Source: Planctomycetota bacterium
GTDB lineage: Bacteria > Planctomycetota > Phycisphaerae > Phycisphaerales > UBA1924
Assembly (NCBI GenBank): GCA_017303555.1
Contig: JAFLCN010000018.1
Span: 1 to 64,000 of the forward strand
DNA: 64,000 nucleotides
Reading direction: 5' to 3'
The position numbers and the translations under genes were made by a program. The notes under the pieces were generated by a model. It searched no databases. It was not told the origin of the DNA and was given only the letters and a program-made list of their open reading frames with translations. Shown here piece after piece: positions 55,435-64,000 of this stretch (position 1 is the stretch's first letter; every line of letters begins with the position of its first letter).

Positions 55435-56115
55435 ATGATGAAGTCCATGATTGCTGGTGTGGTTGCGGTTGCTGGTCTCGCTGCTGGCGCAAACGCCGCG
55501 TGGGGCCTCAAGTTTGAAGTGTGGGACGGTTCGGCTTGGACCTCGAGCGTGAACGTCGCCGCGAACTCGGTTGTCAAGTTCCGCTTCGGTGCGTACTTCG
55601 ATGCCGATTCGGCCCCGGTGATCACGACGGCTGACGGCACGGGCACCGCCCAGGCCCTCACCCGCTTCACGGGTTCGAACCAGGCCACCGGCTTCGCCGC
55701 TGGCGACGTGTTCCAGAACGTGACCCGCACGATCTCGAGCGGCAACCCCGCCCTGATCCAGGTCGCTGGCGCCACGATCGGCACCTCGGCCGTCACGAGC
55801 TTCGGTTCGCAGCTCTTCCTGGCCGACATCCCCTTCGAGACGTACAAGGAAATCTACATCGGCGAAGTCAAGATCGGCGCTGACGGCACCGAGCGTCAGA
55901 TTCAGATCAAGAACAAGACCTTCGGCTCCGGCAACACCGCTGGCCTGACCTTCTACAACACCGCTTCGCTCGTCAACAAGCAGTCGGGCGCTCCCCAGAC
56001 CAGCGGCCCCGGCCGTCTCGACCTGATCGCCTCGATCAACGTCGTTCCGGCCCCGTCTGCTCTCGCCCTCATCGGCCTCGGTGGCTTGGTCGCCGCCCGC
56101 CGCCGTCGCGCCTGA
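55435..56115 (+). CDS. PEP-CTERM protein A
   Basis: The 226-residue product has signal peptide MMKSMIAGVVAVAGLAAGAN, a beta-rich mature part (AWGLKFEVWDGSAWTSSVNV...) and tail VPAPSALALIGLGGLVAARR. GAGGAG precedes the start. It is a close paralogue of the next gene and a distant one of the third. Function unknown; probably an abundant surface or matrix protein. Confidence 0.85.
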   Translation: MMKSMIAGVVAVAGLAAGANAAWGLKFEVWDGSAWTSSVNVAANSVVKFRFGAYFDADSAPVITTADGTGTAQALTRFTGSNQATGFAAGDVFQNVTRTISSGNPALIQVAGATIGTSAVTSFGSQLFLADIPFETYKEIYIGEVKIGADGTERQIQIKNKTFGSGNTAGLTFYNTASLVNKQSGAPQTSGPGRLDLIASINVVPAPSALALIGLGGLVAARRRRA

Positions 56116-56182
56116 GCGATCGCGAATAGCTTGAGAAACCGCGGCTAACCCCGCGTCCTCCAGCAAGTACATGAACTCATCG

Positions 56183-56219
56183 TCCGCTCCGATCTCACCG
56201 TCGGAGCGGATTCTTTTTT
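56183..56219 (+). terminator. rho-independent terminator
   Basis: TCCGCTCCGA (56183-56192) and TCGGAGCGGA (56201-56210), an 8-base loop and TTCTTTTTT. Ends PEP-CTERM gene A. Confidence 0.88.
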
Positions 56220-56275
56220 GTGACCGGGGGTGTTCCTTCTCAAAGCTCCGTGCGGGTTCAAAGGAGTTCGGCGCA

Positions 56276-56953
56276 ATGAAGACTTTTGCCTGTGCGTGCT
56301 TGGGAATTGTCGGTCTCTGCAACGGCGCGTCTGCCGCGTGGGGTCTGAGATTCGAAGTTTGGAACGGCTCCGCCTGGACTTCGATCGTGCACGCTACCCC
56401 CGGCGACGTGATCAAGTTTCGCTTCGGTGCGTACTTCGATGCCGATTCGGCCCCGGTGATCACCACGGCCGACGGCACGGGCACCGCCCAGGCCCTCACC
56501 CGCTTCACGGGTTCGAACCAGGCGACCAGCTTTGTCGCCGGAGATATGTTCCAGAACGTGCAGCGCACGATTTCGAGCGGCAACCCCGTGTTGACCCAGA
56601 TCGCGGGCGCGACGATCGGAACCACCGCCGTCACGAGCTTCGGATCGCAGTTGTTTCTCGCCGATGTTCCTTTCCAGACATACACGGAAATCTACACGGG
56701 TGAGGTCAAAACCAGCACTGACCGGACATTGCGCGTGATCGAGATCAAGAACAAGACCTTCGGCTCCGGCAACACGGCGGGCCTCACCTTCTACAACAGC
56801 GCGTCGCCATCGAACAAGCAGTCCGGCGCTCCGCAAACGGGCGGCCCAGGGCGTGCCGACCAAATCGCGTCAATCTGGTTGATCCCGACACCTGGTTCGT
56901 TGGCACCGTTCGCATTCGCAGGCGTTTTCGCCGCCCGCCGACGCCGCGGGTAG
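56276..56953 (+). CDS. PEP-CTERM protein B
   Basis: The 225-residue paralogue of gene A from the ATG at 56276 (AAGGAG upstream), with signal MKTFACACLGIVGLCNGASA and tail IPTPGSLAPFAFAGVFAARR. It shares a nearly identical 104-base block with gene A (102 of 104 bases) though the flanks diverge. Function unknown. Confidence 0.83.
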   Translation: MKTFACACLGIVGLCNGASAAWGLRFEVWNGSAWTSIVHATPGDVIKFRFGAYFDADSAPVITTADGTGTAQALTRFTGSNQATSFVAGDMFQNVQRTISSGNPVLTQIAGATIGTTAVTSFGSQLFLADVPFQTYTEIYTGEVKTSTDRTLRVIEIKNKTFGSGNTAGLTFYNSASPSNKQSGAPQTGGPGRADQIASIWLIPTPGSLAPFAFAGVFAARRRRG

Positions 56954-57498
56954 TCAGTTCCATCCGCAAACGCGATCAGAAGCGAACACCGTTCTTTCCG
57001 CAAAAGCAAAGGCGAAACACTCCCGCCCCGGACCCACTCCCGGGGCGGCTTTGTTTTTGGCCGTTTACCGAGCTGGGTGGCCGGCTTGTTCGGCGGACAT
57101 TGCACGCGGAATGAGGCGAGAAGGGCGAAAAGGCACTCGGGCTCCGTGTTTTCGAGCAAATCCCGGGTGAATGGGCCAAAAGGGGGCTCAACCGTGCCGC
57201 TCCGAGGGTGAAAACAGCGGCCCCGTCGGACGCCGATCCGGGTGCTCGCAACGGCTTTCTATGAAACGGTCAGGGGAATTGCTTAGTAACAGCGCCGGCA
57301 CAGGTCGGATAAATGTCACAGACTACCGTACAGGGCACTATTTTTGGGACGTGCAACCCTACAGGCGGAAAAAACTGACAAAAAACGAGGAAAACGAACT
57401 GAAAGGTCTTGAAGCACCCCCCGACCTTGATGTACATTTCACCGGTCAGGAACGAACCGCCCGTTCCGTGGGATTTTTATTCAGAGGAGAAGAGAGAC
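56954..57498. other. 545-base intergenic region with a terminator and a likely promoter
   Basis: It holds the terminator at 57023-57058, then an AT-richer stretch (about 57,260-57,480) including runs of A (for example GGAAAAAACTG, CAAAAAACG) and the ribosome-binding GGAGAAGAG of the next gene. No open reading frame looked real. Confidence 0.6.
57023..57058 (+). terminator. rho-independent terminator
   Basis: CCGCCCCGG (57023-57031) and CCGGGGCGG (57040-57048), loop of eight bases, then CTTTGTTTTT. Ends gene B. Confidence 0.85.
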
Positions 57499-58227
57499 AT
57501 GAAGAATTTCGTTCTGGGCCTCACGGCCATCTGTGGTATCGCTGCCTCGGCCAACGCTGCTTGGGGCTTCAAGTATCAGTTCAGCACCGACGGCGGCGCC
57601 ACCTACGGTGCGCTTCGCTCGGTCGATGTTTCGGGCGGTGACGTGAACGTGAAGTTCCGCGTCGTTGCCTACGCCGATGAAGGCACCACGACGACGACCC
57701 CCAGCGGCACGGGCCCGGTCGTTGCCTACGGCCGCTACACCGGCTCTGAGCGCATGTCCAACTGGGGCAGCGCGGCGACCGGCGACGCCTTCGTTGGTCT
57801 CATGACCCGCGGTCAGCTGACCAGCGGTGGCACGACCTACCTGAACAGCAGCTTCTCGGCCGGCAACACGACCCTCGGCGGCACGACCGCCACGTCGTTC
57901 GCCTCGCAGCTCCTGCTCTCGGGCGCTCTCGCGGCCTACTGCCCCTCTTCGGGCGGCACCCCCCAGCTTGAGTGGGTTATCCGCACCGGCGAGATCAAGG
58001 TTGGCCAGCTCGGCGGCACCCGCACGATCACCTTCGGCAACAACCAGCGCACCCAGAACACCTGGTACCATGACGTTCTCGTCAACGGCGTCCAGGACGT
58101 GACCACCGGCACGCCGGCTGGTTCGGCCACCGACATCGGCGGCACTCTCGAAGTCGTCCCCGCTCCGGGCGCTTTCGCTCTGATCGGTCTCGGCGGCCTC
58201 GTCGCTGCCCGTCGCCGTCGCGCCTGA
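57499..58227 (+). CDS. PEP-CTERM protein C
   Basis: The 242-residue product has signal MKNFVLGLTAICGIAASANA, mature start AWGFKYQFSTDGGATYG and tail VPAPGAFALIGLGGLVAARR. Ser/Thr/Gly-rich, with two Cys. GGAGAAGAG precedes the start. It shares the signal, the AWG start and tail with A and B but not most of the middle. Function unknown. Confidence 0.85.
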   Translation: MKNFVLGLTAICGIAASANAAWGFKYQFSTDGGATYGALRSVDVSGGDVNVKFRVVAYADEGTTTTTPSGTGPVVAYGRYTGSERMSNWGSAATGDAFVGLMTRGQLTSGGTTYLNSSFSAGNTTLGGTTATSFASQLLLSGALAAYCPSSGGTPQLEWVIRTGEIKVGQLGGTRTITFGNNQRTQNTWYHDVLVNGVQDVTTGTPAGSATDIGGTLEVVPAPGAFALIGLGGLVAARRRRA

Positions 58228-58279
58228 AATGGCTCGACTGCACGGTTGAGAGATCCTCACAATCTCACGTGAACACCAA

Positions 58280-58313
58280 CCACGCTCGCCTCTCGGCGAG
58301 CGTGGTCTTTTTT
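58280..58313 (+). terminator. rho-independent terminator
   Basis: CCACGCTCGCC (58280-58290), loop TCTC and GGCGAGCGTGG (58295-58305), then TCTTTTTT. Ends gene C. Confidence 0.9.
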
Positions 58314-58521
58314 GCTTCCGATAGCCTTCGAGTCGACGTCCGAAGCGGCCCGCGCTTCGGTGCGTTCACATGCGCCGTCGGTGCAGAAGCGGTCGGTCGT
58401 GCCAGTGAACGCCGGTTCGCCGGAGTTCCAGTTTGCGACGATCGAGGTGATTCCGGCTCCGGCGGGTGCTGCCCTGCTGGGCCTGGGCGGTCTGGTCGCC
58501 GCTCGTCGCCGGCGCGATTGA
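58312..58521 (+). pseudogene. decayed PEP-CTERM protein D, C-terminal remnant
   Basis: A 69-codon open frame keeps the end VIPAPAGAALLGLGGLVAAR of a PEP-CTERM protein, but has no signal peptide. It begins inside the terminator of gene C and lacks a ribosome-binding site, so it is the stump of a fourth cluster member, followed by its own terminator. Confidence 0.7.
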
Positions 58522-58547
58522 GTTCGCAACGTTTCTGCCCTTGCTCC

Positions 58548-58587
58548 GCATCCGCCCACCCTCCTCGGGCGGGTGCAGCCTTTTTTT
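58548..58587 (+). terminator. rho-independent terminator of the decayed gene
   Basis: GCATCCGCCC (58548-58557) and GGGCGGGTGC (58567-58576), one G-T pair, loop of nine bases, then AGCC and seven T. Its survival shows the remnant was once a gene. Confidence 0.8.
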
Positions 58588-58659
58588 CGAGCGTCTCGCG
58601 GGTGGCTTTTTTGGGGCGGGGGGAGGGTGGGGGTGCGAGAGAACCGCCTGCCGCGGCGT

Positions 58660-59340
58660 TCAAAAGGGTGGTTCGGATCGGAATTCGAGCCTGGCCGCTC
58701 CTCCCGGTTCTAAGAAACTCAGGTAGGCAGCGTGCAGCATGAGGCGTCCGGAAATCGGCGAGTCGCTCGAATACAGCGGATCGCCCAGGATTGCGTGGCC
58801 CAGTCCGTATCGGGCGTGGACGCGAAGCTGATGTGTGCGTCCCGTGACGGGTCGAAATTCGATGCGTGTGCGGTCGGTCTCTCTTGCCAGGACTCGATAG
58901 TGCGTCACGGCGGGCCTGCCGCGTTCGTGGTCAACGATCTGGAAGGGGCGGTTGTCAATGTCCAGGCGCATCGGCAGATCGATGGTGCCCTCGTCCTGAT
59001 GGACGAGTCCGGCGAGCAGAGCCACATAACGCTTCTCGGGTTTGCGTTCCTCGAACTGGAGAGAAAGCTCGCGCTGAGCATCCGCATCGAGCGCGACGAC
59101 CATGAGTCCGGAAGTGTCCATATCAAGCCGGTGCACGACGAGTTGCCCCGGACCTCTTGGGGTGTCATCCGCATCCTCGCGATAGAACGCTCGATGAATC
59201 CGCGTGACGACGCAGTCTGCCTTTTCCGGGCCGATGCCGGGGACGGAGAGGACGCCGGTGGGCTTGTCCACGACGACAAACCGCGCCGTGCGGTGCACGA
59301 TGCGGATGCCACGGAGAATCGAATCGTCTGGGTCCATCAT
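58660..59340 (-). CDS. RluA-family pseudouridine synthase
   Basis: The 226-residue protein from the ATG at 59340 has the RluA motif HRLDMDTSGLMVVALD (catalytic Asp in RLD), RPVTGRTHQLRVHARYGLGH and LMLHAAYLSF. It turns a uridine in rRNA or tRNA into pseudouridine. It lacks the N-terminal S4 domain of RluB/E. It is divergent from the WD40-like gene. Confidence 0.92.
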   Translation of the reverse strand: MMDPDDSILRGIRIVHRTARFVVVDKPTGVLSVPGIGPEKADCVVTRIHRAFYREDADDTPRGPGQLVVHRLDMDTSGLMVVALDADAQRELSLQFEERKPEKRYVALLAGLVHQDEGTIDLPMRLDIDNRPFQIVDHERGRPAVTHYRVLARETDRTRIEFRPVTGRTHQLRVHARYGLGHAILGDPLYSSDSPISGRLMLHAAYLSFLEPGGAARLEFRSEPPF

Positions 59341-59406
59341 GCCGGCGCAAGCCGGTGTGATTCTTGCGTGCGAACAATCGCCCGGCACGAACGACGGAGC
59401 TCGCAG

Positions 59407-60678
59407 ATGTTGATACTCGCATGGATTTTGGGGTTTGCGTTCGCGGGCCCGCAGGAGGCCGGCTCTCCTGCACCCGCGCCCGACTGGAGACGGGATGAGG
59501 CGAGGCTGCTCGACCTCTGGTCGCAGTTGACATTCCGGCGCGACTTCGTGAAGGCCGGAGAGGCCTACTTCAGCCCGGATGGTCGGCGCATCATCTTCCA
59601 GGCCGTGCCGGTGCCGGGCGCGGGCCAGGAACCGGATCAGCACTATTCCATGTATGTCGCGAACCTGACACGCGATGGCGAGGGCGGACCGGTCGGGATC
59701 ACCGACCCGGTGCGCATCAGCCCGAAAGGCAGCGCGAACACCTGCGGCTGGTTCCACCCCAAGAACCCGAACCTTGTGCTTTTCGGTTCGACGATTGAAG
59801 CACCGAAAGCTCCGAACAAGCCCGGATTTCAGGTCGGGACGAACAAGTACATCTGGTCGTTCCCCGAGAACATGAAGATCGTGACGCTGGATCTCTCCAC
59901 GCTCAAGCCGGGCGAGGAACCCAAGCCCGCGGCACTTTTCGAGCGGCCGGGTTACTGCGCCGAAGCAAGCTGGGATCCGTCGGGCCGGTACGTGCTGTAT
60001 GCCAACGTCGATCCGGCGAAGCAGACGGGCGAAAAACCGGATGCGGACATCTTCGTGTTCGACACGATCACGAAAACACACACGCCGCTCGTGGTCGCGC
60101 CGGGATACGACGGCGGCCCCTTCTTCTCGCCGGATGGCAAACGCATCTGCTACCGCTCCGACCGTGCGGGTACAGACCTGCTTCAGATCTACGTCGCCGA
60201 TCTGCGGATGGCGAAGGCCGCGGATGGTGCCCCCGCGATCAACGGGATCGAGCGCGAGTGTCAGCTCACATCGAACGAGCACGTCAACTGGGGCCCGTTC
60301 TGGAACCCGGGCGGCGAGTTTCTGGTGTACGCCACAAGCGAGATGGGGCATCGCAACTACGAGGTCTTCGCGCTGCGGGTCGATCCCGCGGTGCTTGAAG
60401 CCGCGGCGAACGTCGCGAGCGATCGCGTGGCATCGGTACAGACCGGCGCCGAGCTGGTCGGAGCGCCGAGTGTGATCGTTCCGAATGTGGCGCACGCGAG
60501 GGTGACTGCCGCGAACGGCGCGGATGTGCTGCCGGCGTTCAGCCCGGATGGAAAGTGGATGATGTGGACAGCGCAGCGGGGCGAAACGATCGAGGGCGAG
60601 ACCAGGCCGTCGAGCCAGCTCTGGATCGCCCGGTGGCGGGGGGATGATCCGTTCACCGCGGCAGCTCCGCAGAAGTAA
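59407..60678 (+). CDS. TolB/PD40-type beta-propeller exported protein
   Basis: The 423-residue product has a short signal (MLILAWILGFAFAG) and several PD40 motifs (AYFSPDGRRIIFQA, CAEASWDPSGRYVLYANV, GGPFFSPDGKRICYRSDRAG, VLPAFSPDGKWMMWTAQRG). Such propellers bind peptides or lipoproteins, as in TolB. No pal or tolA is near. Confidence 0.88.
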   Translation: MLILAWILGFAFAGPQEAGSPAPAPDWRRDEARLLDLWSQLTFRRDFVKAGEAYFSPDGRRIIFQAVPVPGAGQEPDQHYSMYVANLTRDGEGGPVGITDPVRISPKGSANTCGWFHPKNPNLVLFGSTIEAPKAPNKPGFQVGTNKYIWSFPENMKIVTLDLSTLKPGEEPKPAALFERPGYCAEASWDPSGRYVLYANVDPAKQTGEKPDADIFVFDTITKTHTPLVVAPGYDGGPFFSPDGKRICYRSDRAGTDLLQIYVADLRMAKAADGAPAINGIERECQLTSNEHVNWGPFWNPGGEFLVYATSEMGHRNYEVFALRVDPAVLEAAANVASDRVASVQTGAELVGAPSVIVPNVAHARVTAANGADVLPAFSPDGKWMMWTAQRGETIEGETRPSSQLWIARWRGDDPFTAAAPQK

Positions 60679-60778
60679 GGCGCCGGGCCCGTCCGGGCGA
60701 GTTTGGTTCCGGGAGTGTGGATTGCTGGTCGGAATGGGGGTGGGGGCCGGGATGATTCCCCGCGGGTATCCTGTCGTC

Positions 60779-61726
60779 ATGGAGACGCGCAGCCTCCGCT
60801 CGTTGCTGGGCGGATTGATTGACTATGCCGGGCTTTTCCCGCCCGCCAAGCTTGCCATGCAGCCGGCGGCAGAGGCCTATTTCCGCGCTCTCTGCGGCCA
60901 GCAGGAGTGGATGCTGAGCCGGTTTGTTTGTCCGGCGGCCAGGCTGGACGAAATGAGTTCGGCGGCGTCGATGCTGATGCCGGGGACCAACGCAACCAGC
61001 GGCTACCGAGAGTTTGCGAGCGCGGGTGAACCGTGGCGGATATCGGCCCTGGTTGAAACGCCGGAAGAGCTCGACCTCATCGAACGGTTCAACGAGCGGC
61101 ACTCGCGCGAGGATCAGGGGCTGGCGAACGTGGATGTGATCGAGGTGAAGGTGGAGGGTGCGGATCAAGTCGATGATGTGCTCGACGCGGTTGCGGAGGA
61201 CATCTTTCCGTTCTTCGAGGTGCCTCCGGCGGAGAAGCTTCCCGGGGGCGATGCGCGGGGATTTCTCGCGGCGCTCGCGGGGAATTCGTGCGGAGCCAAA
61301 ATCCGAACCGGGGGCGTCGTTGCGGGAGCGTTCCCGACGCCGAAGGCGATCGCGGAGTTTTTGATCACGTGCCGGCAGGTGGAAGTGCCGTTCAAGGCGA
61401 CTGCGGGCCTGCACCACCCGGTGCGGGGCGAGCACGCGCTGACGTACGAAAAAGGATCCGCCAGATGCACGATGCACGGGTTCCTGAATCTGTTTATTGC
61501 GGGCTGCTTCGTGTTTACAAAAGGTTTCGATGCGCACGGGGCGGAGGAAGTGCTGTACGAGACGGAGGCGAAGGCGTTCATCTGCACCGATCAGGGCCTG
61601 ACGTGGCGGAATCACGTGCTGGACATCACCGAGATCGCGCGGGCGCGGGAGGCGTTTGCGCTGAGCTTTGGGAGCTGCGCGTTCGATGAGCCGGTGGAGG
61701 ATTTGAAGAAGGTGGGGCTGCTTTGA
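60779..61726 (+). CDS. conserved unknown protein, upstream of fahA
   Basis: I do not recognise a family. The 315-residue protein METRSLRSLLGGLIDYAGLF... has no signal or membrane segment. It has VDVIEVKVEGADQVDDVLDA, KATAGLHHPVRGEHALTYEK and FICTDQGLTWRNHVLDITEI, an alternation of strands and helices that could be a TIM-barrel. It precedes fahA by 218 bases with a repeat between. A role in aromatic degradation is possible by neighbour only. Confidence 0.75.
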   Translation: METRSLRSLLGGLIDYAGLFPPAKLAMQPAAEAYFRALCGQQEWMLSRFVCPAARLDEMSSAASMLMPGTNATSGYREFASAGEPWRISALVETPEELDLIERFNERHSREDQGLANVDVIEVKVEGADQVDDVLDAVAEDIFPFFEVPPAEKLPGGDARGFLAALAGNSCGAKIRTGGVVAGAFPTPKAIAEFLITCRQVEVPFKATAGLHHPVRGEHALTYEKGSARCTMHGFLNLFIAGCFVFTKGFDAHGAEEVLYETEAKAFICTDQGLTWRNHVLDITEIARAREAFALSFGSCAFDEPVEDLKKVGLL

Positions 61727-61742
61727 GAAAGAACCGAGATAA

Positions 61743-61919
<177 letters not shown>

Positions 61920-61944
61920 GTGAATCTGTCAAGTCGAGACTGCG

Positions 61945-63324
61945 ATGAACATCACACCAAACGAAACGCACAATCCGAACCTCAAATCCTGGGTCGAATC
62001 CGCGAACGACCCGAACTCGGAATTCCCGATTCAGAACTTGCCCTTGTGCGTGTTCGCCGCGACGCATGGCGAAGGGACGGAGCAGCACACGCACGCGCAT
62101 CAGGGCGTCGCGATTGGCGATCAGATTCTGGATGTCGGCATGCTCGGCGAATCCGGGTATCTGGAACGCGAGGGTTCGAGCGAGCTTCTCGATGCTTTGG
62201 AGCAGGGATATTGGTTTGGCTTTGCGGAATCGCCGCGGCTGATGGGGGAGCTTCGCACGATTCTGCAGAGATTCCTCAGCGAAGAAGGCGGCGGGCAGGG
62301 GATTCGGCGATTGCGCGACAAGGCGCTGCGGCCGCAGAGTGAAACGCACTTACTGCCACCGCTGCCGATCATCAACTACACAGACTTTTACGCGTCGGTG
62401 CATCACGCAACGACGGTGGGGGCGATGTTCCGGCCGGAGCAGCCCCTGCTGCCGAATTACAAGCACGTGCCGATCGGCTATCACGGGCGGGCGTCGTCGA
62501 TCATCCTGAGCGGGTCGAAGATCACGCGCCCAAGCGGGCAGCAATCGCCGGCGGAGGGACAGTCGGAGCCGACGTTTGGCCCGTGCAAGATGCTGGATTA
62601 CGAGCTTGAAGTGGGCGCGTACATCGCGCGAGGCAATCAGCTCGGCGAGCCGGTGCCGATCGGCCTGGCGCACGAGCACTTGTTCGGCCTTTGCCTCGTC
62701 AACGACTGGTCGGCTCGCGATGTGCAGAAGTGGGAGTATCAGCCGCTCGGCCCGTTCCTTGCGAAGAACTTTGCGACCAGCATCTCGCCCTATATCGTGA
62801 CGATGGATGCGCTCGCGCCGTTCCGGCGCGCCGCGATGGAGCGCCCGGCGGGTGATCCGAAGCCGCTGGCGTATCTCTTCGATGATGAGGACCAGAAAAA
62901 CGGCGGATTCGAGATCACGCTCGAGGTCTATCTGCTCACGTCGCAGATGGCGGAGAAGAAGATGGCTCCGCACCGCTTGAGCCGAGGCAGCTTCCGCGAT
63001 ATGTACTGGACTTTCGGCCAGATGCTCACGCATCACACGAGCAACGGATGCAATTTGCTCTCGGGCGACCTGATCGCGAGCGGCACGGTGAGCGGCAAGG
63101 AAGCTGATAGCCGCGGTTGCTTGCTCGAACTGACGTGGGATGGAATGGGCGAAGGCGGAAAGCCCAAGCCCCGCAAGCCGATTCAGCTGCCGAGCGGCGA
63201 GACGCGGACGTTTCTTGCGGATGGTGACACGGTGATCTTCAAGGGATTCTGCGAGCGTGAGGGATATCGCAAGATCGGGTTTGGGGAGTGCTGGGGGAGG
63301 ATCTTCGCCGCAGGAGGTGCCTGA
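61945..63324 (+). CDS. fahA: fumarylacetoacetase
   Basis: FahA hydrolyses fumarylacetoacetate to fumarate and acetoacetate, the last step of tyrosine/homogentisate breakdown. The 459-residue protein has NYTDFYASVHHATTVGAMFR, PIGYHGRASSIILSG, MLDYELEVGAYIA (metal Asp/Glu) and NDWSARDVQKWEY. hmgA and maiA are not in the window. The stop overlaps the next start (TGATG). Confidence 0.95.
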   Translation: MNITPNETHNPNLKSWVESANDPNSEFPIQNLPLCVFAATHGEGTEQHTHAHQGVAIGDQILDVGMLGESGYLEREGSSELLDALEQGYWFGFAESPRLMGELRTILQRFLSEEGGGQGIRRLRDKALRPQSETHLLPPLPIINYTDFYASVHHATTVGAMFRPEQPLLPNYKHVPIGYHGRASSIILSGSKITRPSGQQSPAEGQSEPTFGPCKMLDYELEVGAYIARGNQLGEPVPIGLAHEHLFGLCLVNDWSARDVQKWEYQPLGPFLAKNFATSISPYIVTMDALAPFRRAAMERPAGDPKPLAYLFDDEDQKNGGFEITLEVYLLTSQMAEKKMAPHRLSRGSFRDMYWTFGQMLTHHTSNGCNLLSGDLIASGTVSGKEADSRGCLLELTWDGMGEGGKPKPRKPIQLPSGETRTFLADGDTVIFKGFCEREGYRKIGFGECWGRIFAAGGA

Positions 63325-63884
63325 TGTTTCTGGTCTTGGTCGTTTTTGGTTTGTTCGCTGGAGTTCTGGCTTTGCTGATTCTGGCAAGGCGATCGGCAGT
63401 TCAGCGGCCATTTGGGCGAAGCGCTTTTGAGATTCTCGCCGCTTTCGGCGCCGTTGCAGTCGCAACATTTTTCGTCGCTGATGCGGCCACTGGATTTCGG
63501 CAGGGTTTGCTCACCCATGTCGATCGAATCTTCGCGATCGTGCCTGCGTTTGTCGTTGTGTGTGTCTCGGCTCTTTTTGCGAGCAGGCGGCTTTCGCCGC
63601 GGCAGTTTCGCATCTTGGGCGGAAGTTGCTTGCTGCCATTTCCATTTGGTCCGATTCTGTTGGCACTTGATCAACAGGACGCGGTTGCGGGAAATCCAGG
63701 TGTGTCGGATGGGCCGGGGCAGTTTGTCGGGCTGATGTTGAGCCCGATCATCACGTTGGGCTTAGTCGGTTGGATCGCTCTGATATGTATTGTCGTGTTT
63801 GCTGTTCAAAAACGCTTCGATCGAGAATTGAATACGGGGGATGCTGCGACCATCTCGCCGAACCGGGAAGGGGTTGGGAGTTAA
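63324..63884 (+). CDS. small polytopic membrane protein, unknown
   Basis: The 186-residue product begins at 63324, sharing bases with the fahA stop, with GGAGG 6 bases upstream. It has about five hydrophobic segments and a short C-terminal tail. No family recognised. Confidence 0.75.
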   Translation: MFLVLVVFGLFAGVLALLILARRSAVQRPFGRSAFEILAAFGAVAVATFFVADAATGFRQGLLTHVDRIFAIVPAFVVVCVSALFASRRLSPRQFRILGGSCLLPFPFGPILLALDQQDAVAGNPGVSDGPGQFVGLMLSPIITLGLVGWIALICIVVFAVQKRFDRELNTGDAATISPNREGVGS

Positions 63885-63887
63885 TCG

Positions 63888-64000
63888 ATGCACTGGCTCT
63901 ACCTCATCATCGCAATCGTTTTCGAAGTCGGCTGGGCGCTGGCCATGAAGAAGTCCGACGGGCTCACGAAGCTGCCGTGGACGGTCGCGTTCGGCATCAT
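63888..64000 (+). CDS. small multidrug resistance (SMR) transporter, N-terminal part
   Basis: The visible 37 residues MHWLYLIIAIVFEVGWALAM, then KKSDGLTKLPWT, fit the first helix (with the proton-coupling Glu in IVFEVGWA) of EmrE/SugE-type transporters. It is cut by the window end. Three bases after the previous gene. Confidence 0.85.
   Translation, partial: MHWLYLIIAIVFEVGWALAMKKSDGLTKLPWTVAFGI

Overview
This window is about 64 kb of GC-rich bacterial DNA, most likely from a planctomycete of the class Phycisphaerae. The pointers are several secreted proteins ending in a PEP-CTERM-like tail (VPAP, a hydrophobic stretch, then AARRRR), a planctomycete-style pseudopilin (GFTLIELLVV), a dockerin-like EF-hand tail on a secreted protein, and a partial peptidoglycan/division cluster (murC-murB-ddl-ftsQ-like) without ftsZ nearby. 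mqnE and a UbiE/MenG methyltransferase suggest menaquinone made by the futalosine route. The assignment is an inference from gene content; no rRNA is present.

Layout. 1-470: the end of an IS3-family element breaks an HNH-nuclease-like gene. 474-9222 (minus): mqnE, two OPT transporters, a short NfeD protein and a ClpP-class protease/NfeD fusion. 9419-10612: a PEP-CTERM protein and a Nudix hydrolase. 10750-16774 (plus): murC, murB, ddl, an FtsQ-like protein, a polytopic membrane protein and greA. 16809-20247: a LOG-family protein, a pseudopilin and two related secreted proteins, one with a dockerin-like tail and one with a PEP-CTERM tail. 20374-23232: an ABC ATPase, an FtsX-like permease with a histidine-rich loop and a DUF3299-like secreted protein, probably one system for metal or envelope traffic. 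23249-28045: CoA-transferase subunit B, M19 dipeptidase, M48 lipoprotein protease, ubiE/menG and a B12-binding-like protein. 28123-31505 (minus): a ctpA-type protease, tsaD and a GGQ release-factor-like protein. 31833-35026: hflX, tRNA-Thr(CGU), a secreted STN-like protein and a DUF2007 protein.

35042-42996 (minus): gcvP, a TPR/GT41 glycosyltransferase and a bifunctional PutA. 43144-49707: a secreted M28/PDZ peptidase, then (minus) a DinB-like protein with CCGG ends, nadB and a lipoprotein, then (plus) a thioesterase, a STAS protein and purN. 49758-55155: a secreted HExxH/PDZ protein whose N-terminus lies in repeat DNA, a PadR regulator with a candidate operator, its HAAS-like membrane partner, and thyX. 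55435-58521: three PEP-CTERM genes and a decayed fourth, with terminators between them. 58660-64000: an RluA-family pseudouridine synthase, a WD40/PD40 protein, an unknown protein, fahA, a membrane protein and the start of an SMR transporter.

Most of the window is housekeeping. The parts that most deserve follow-up are the His-rich ABC/DUF3299 system, the repeat-derived signal peptide at about 50,030-50,090, the gene-conversion tract in the PEP-CTERM pair, the GGQ protein coupled to tsaD, the dockerin versus PEP-CTERM tail swap, and the PadR operator. No CRISPR array, prophage or defence island was seen.
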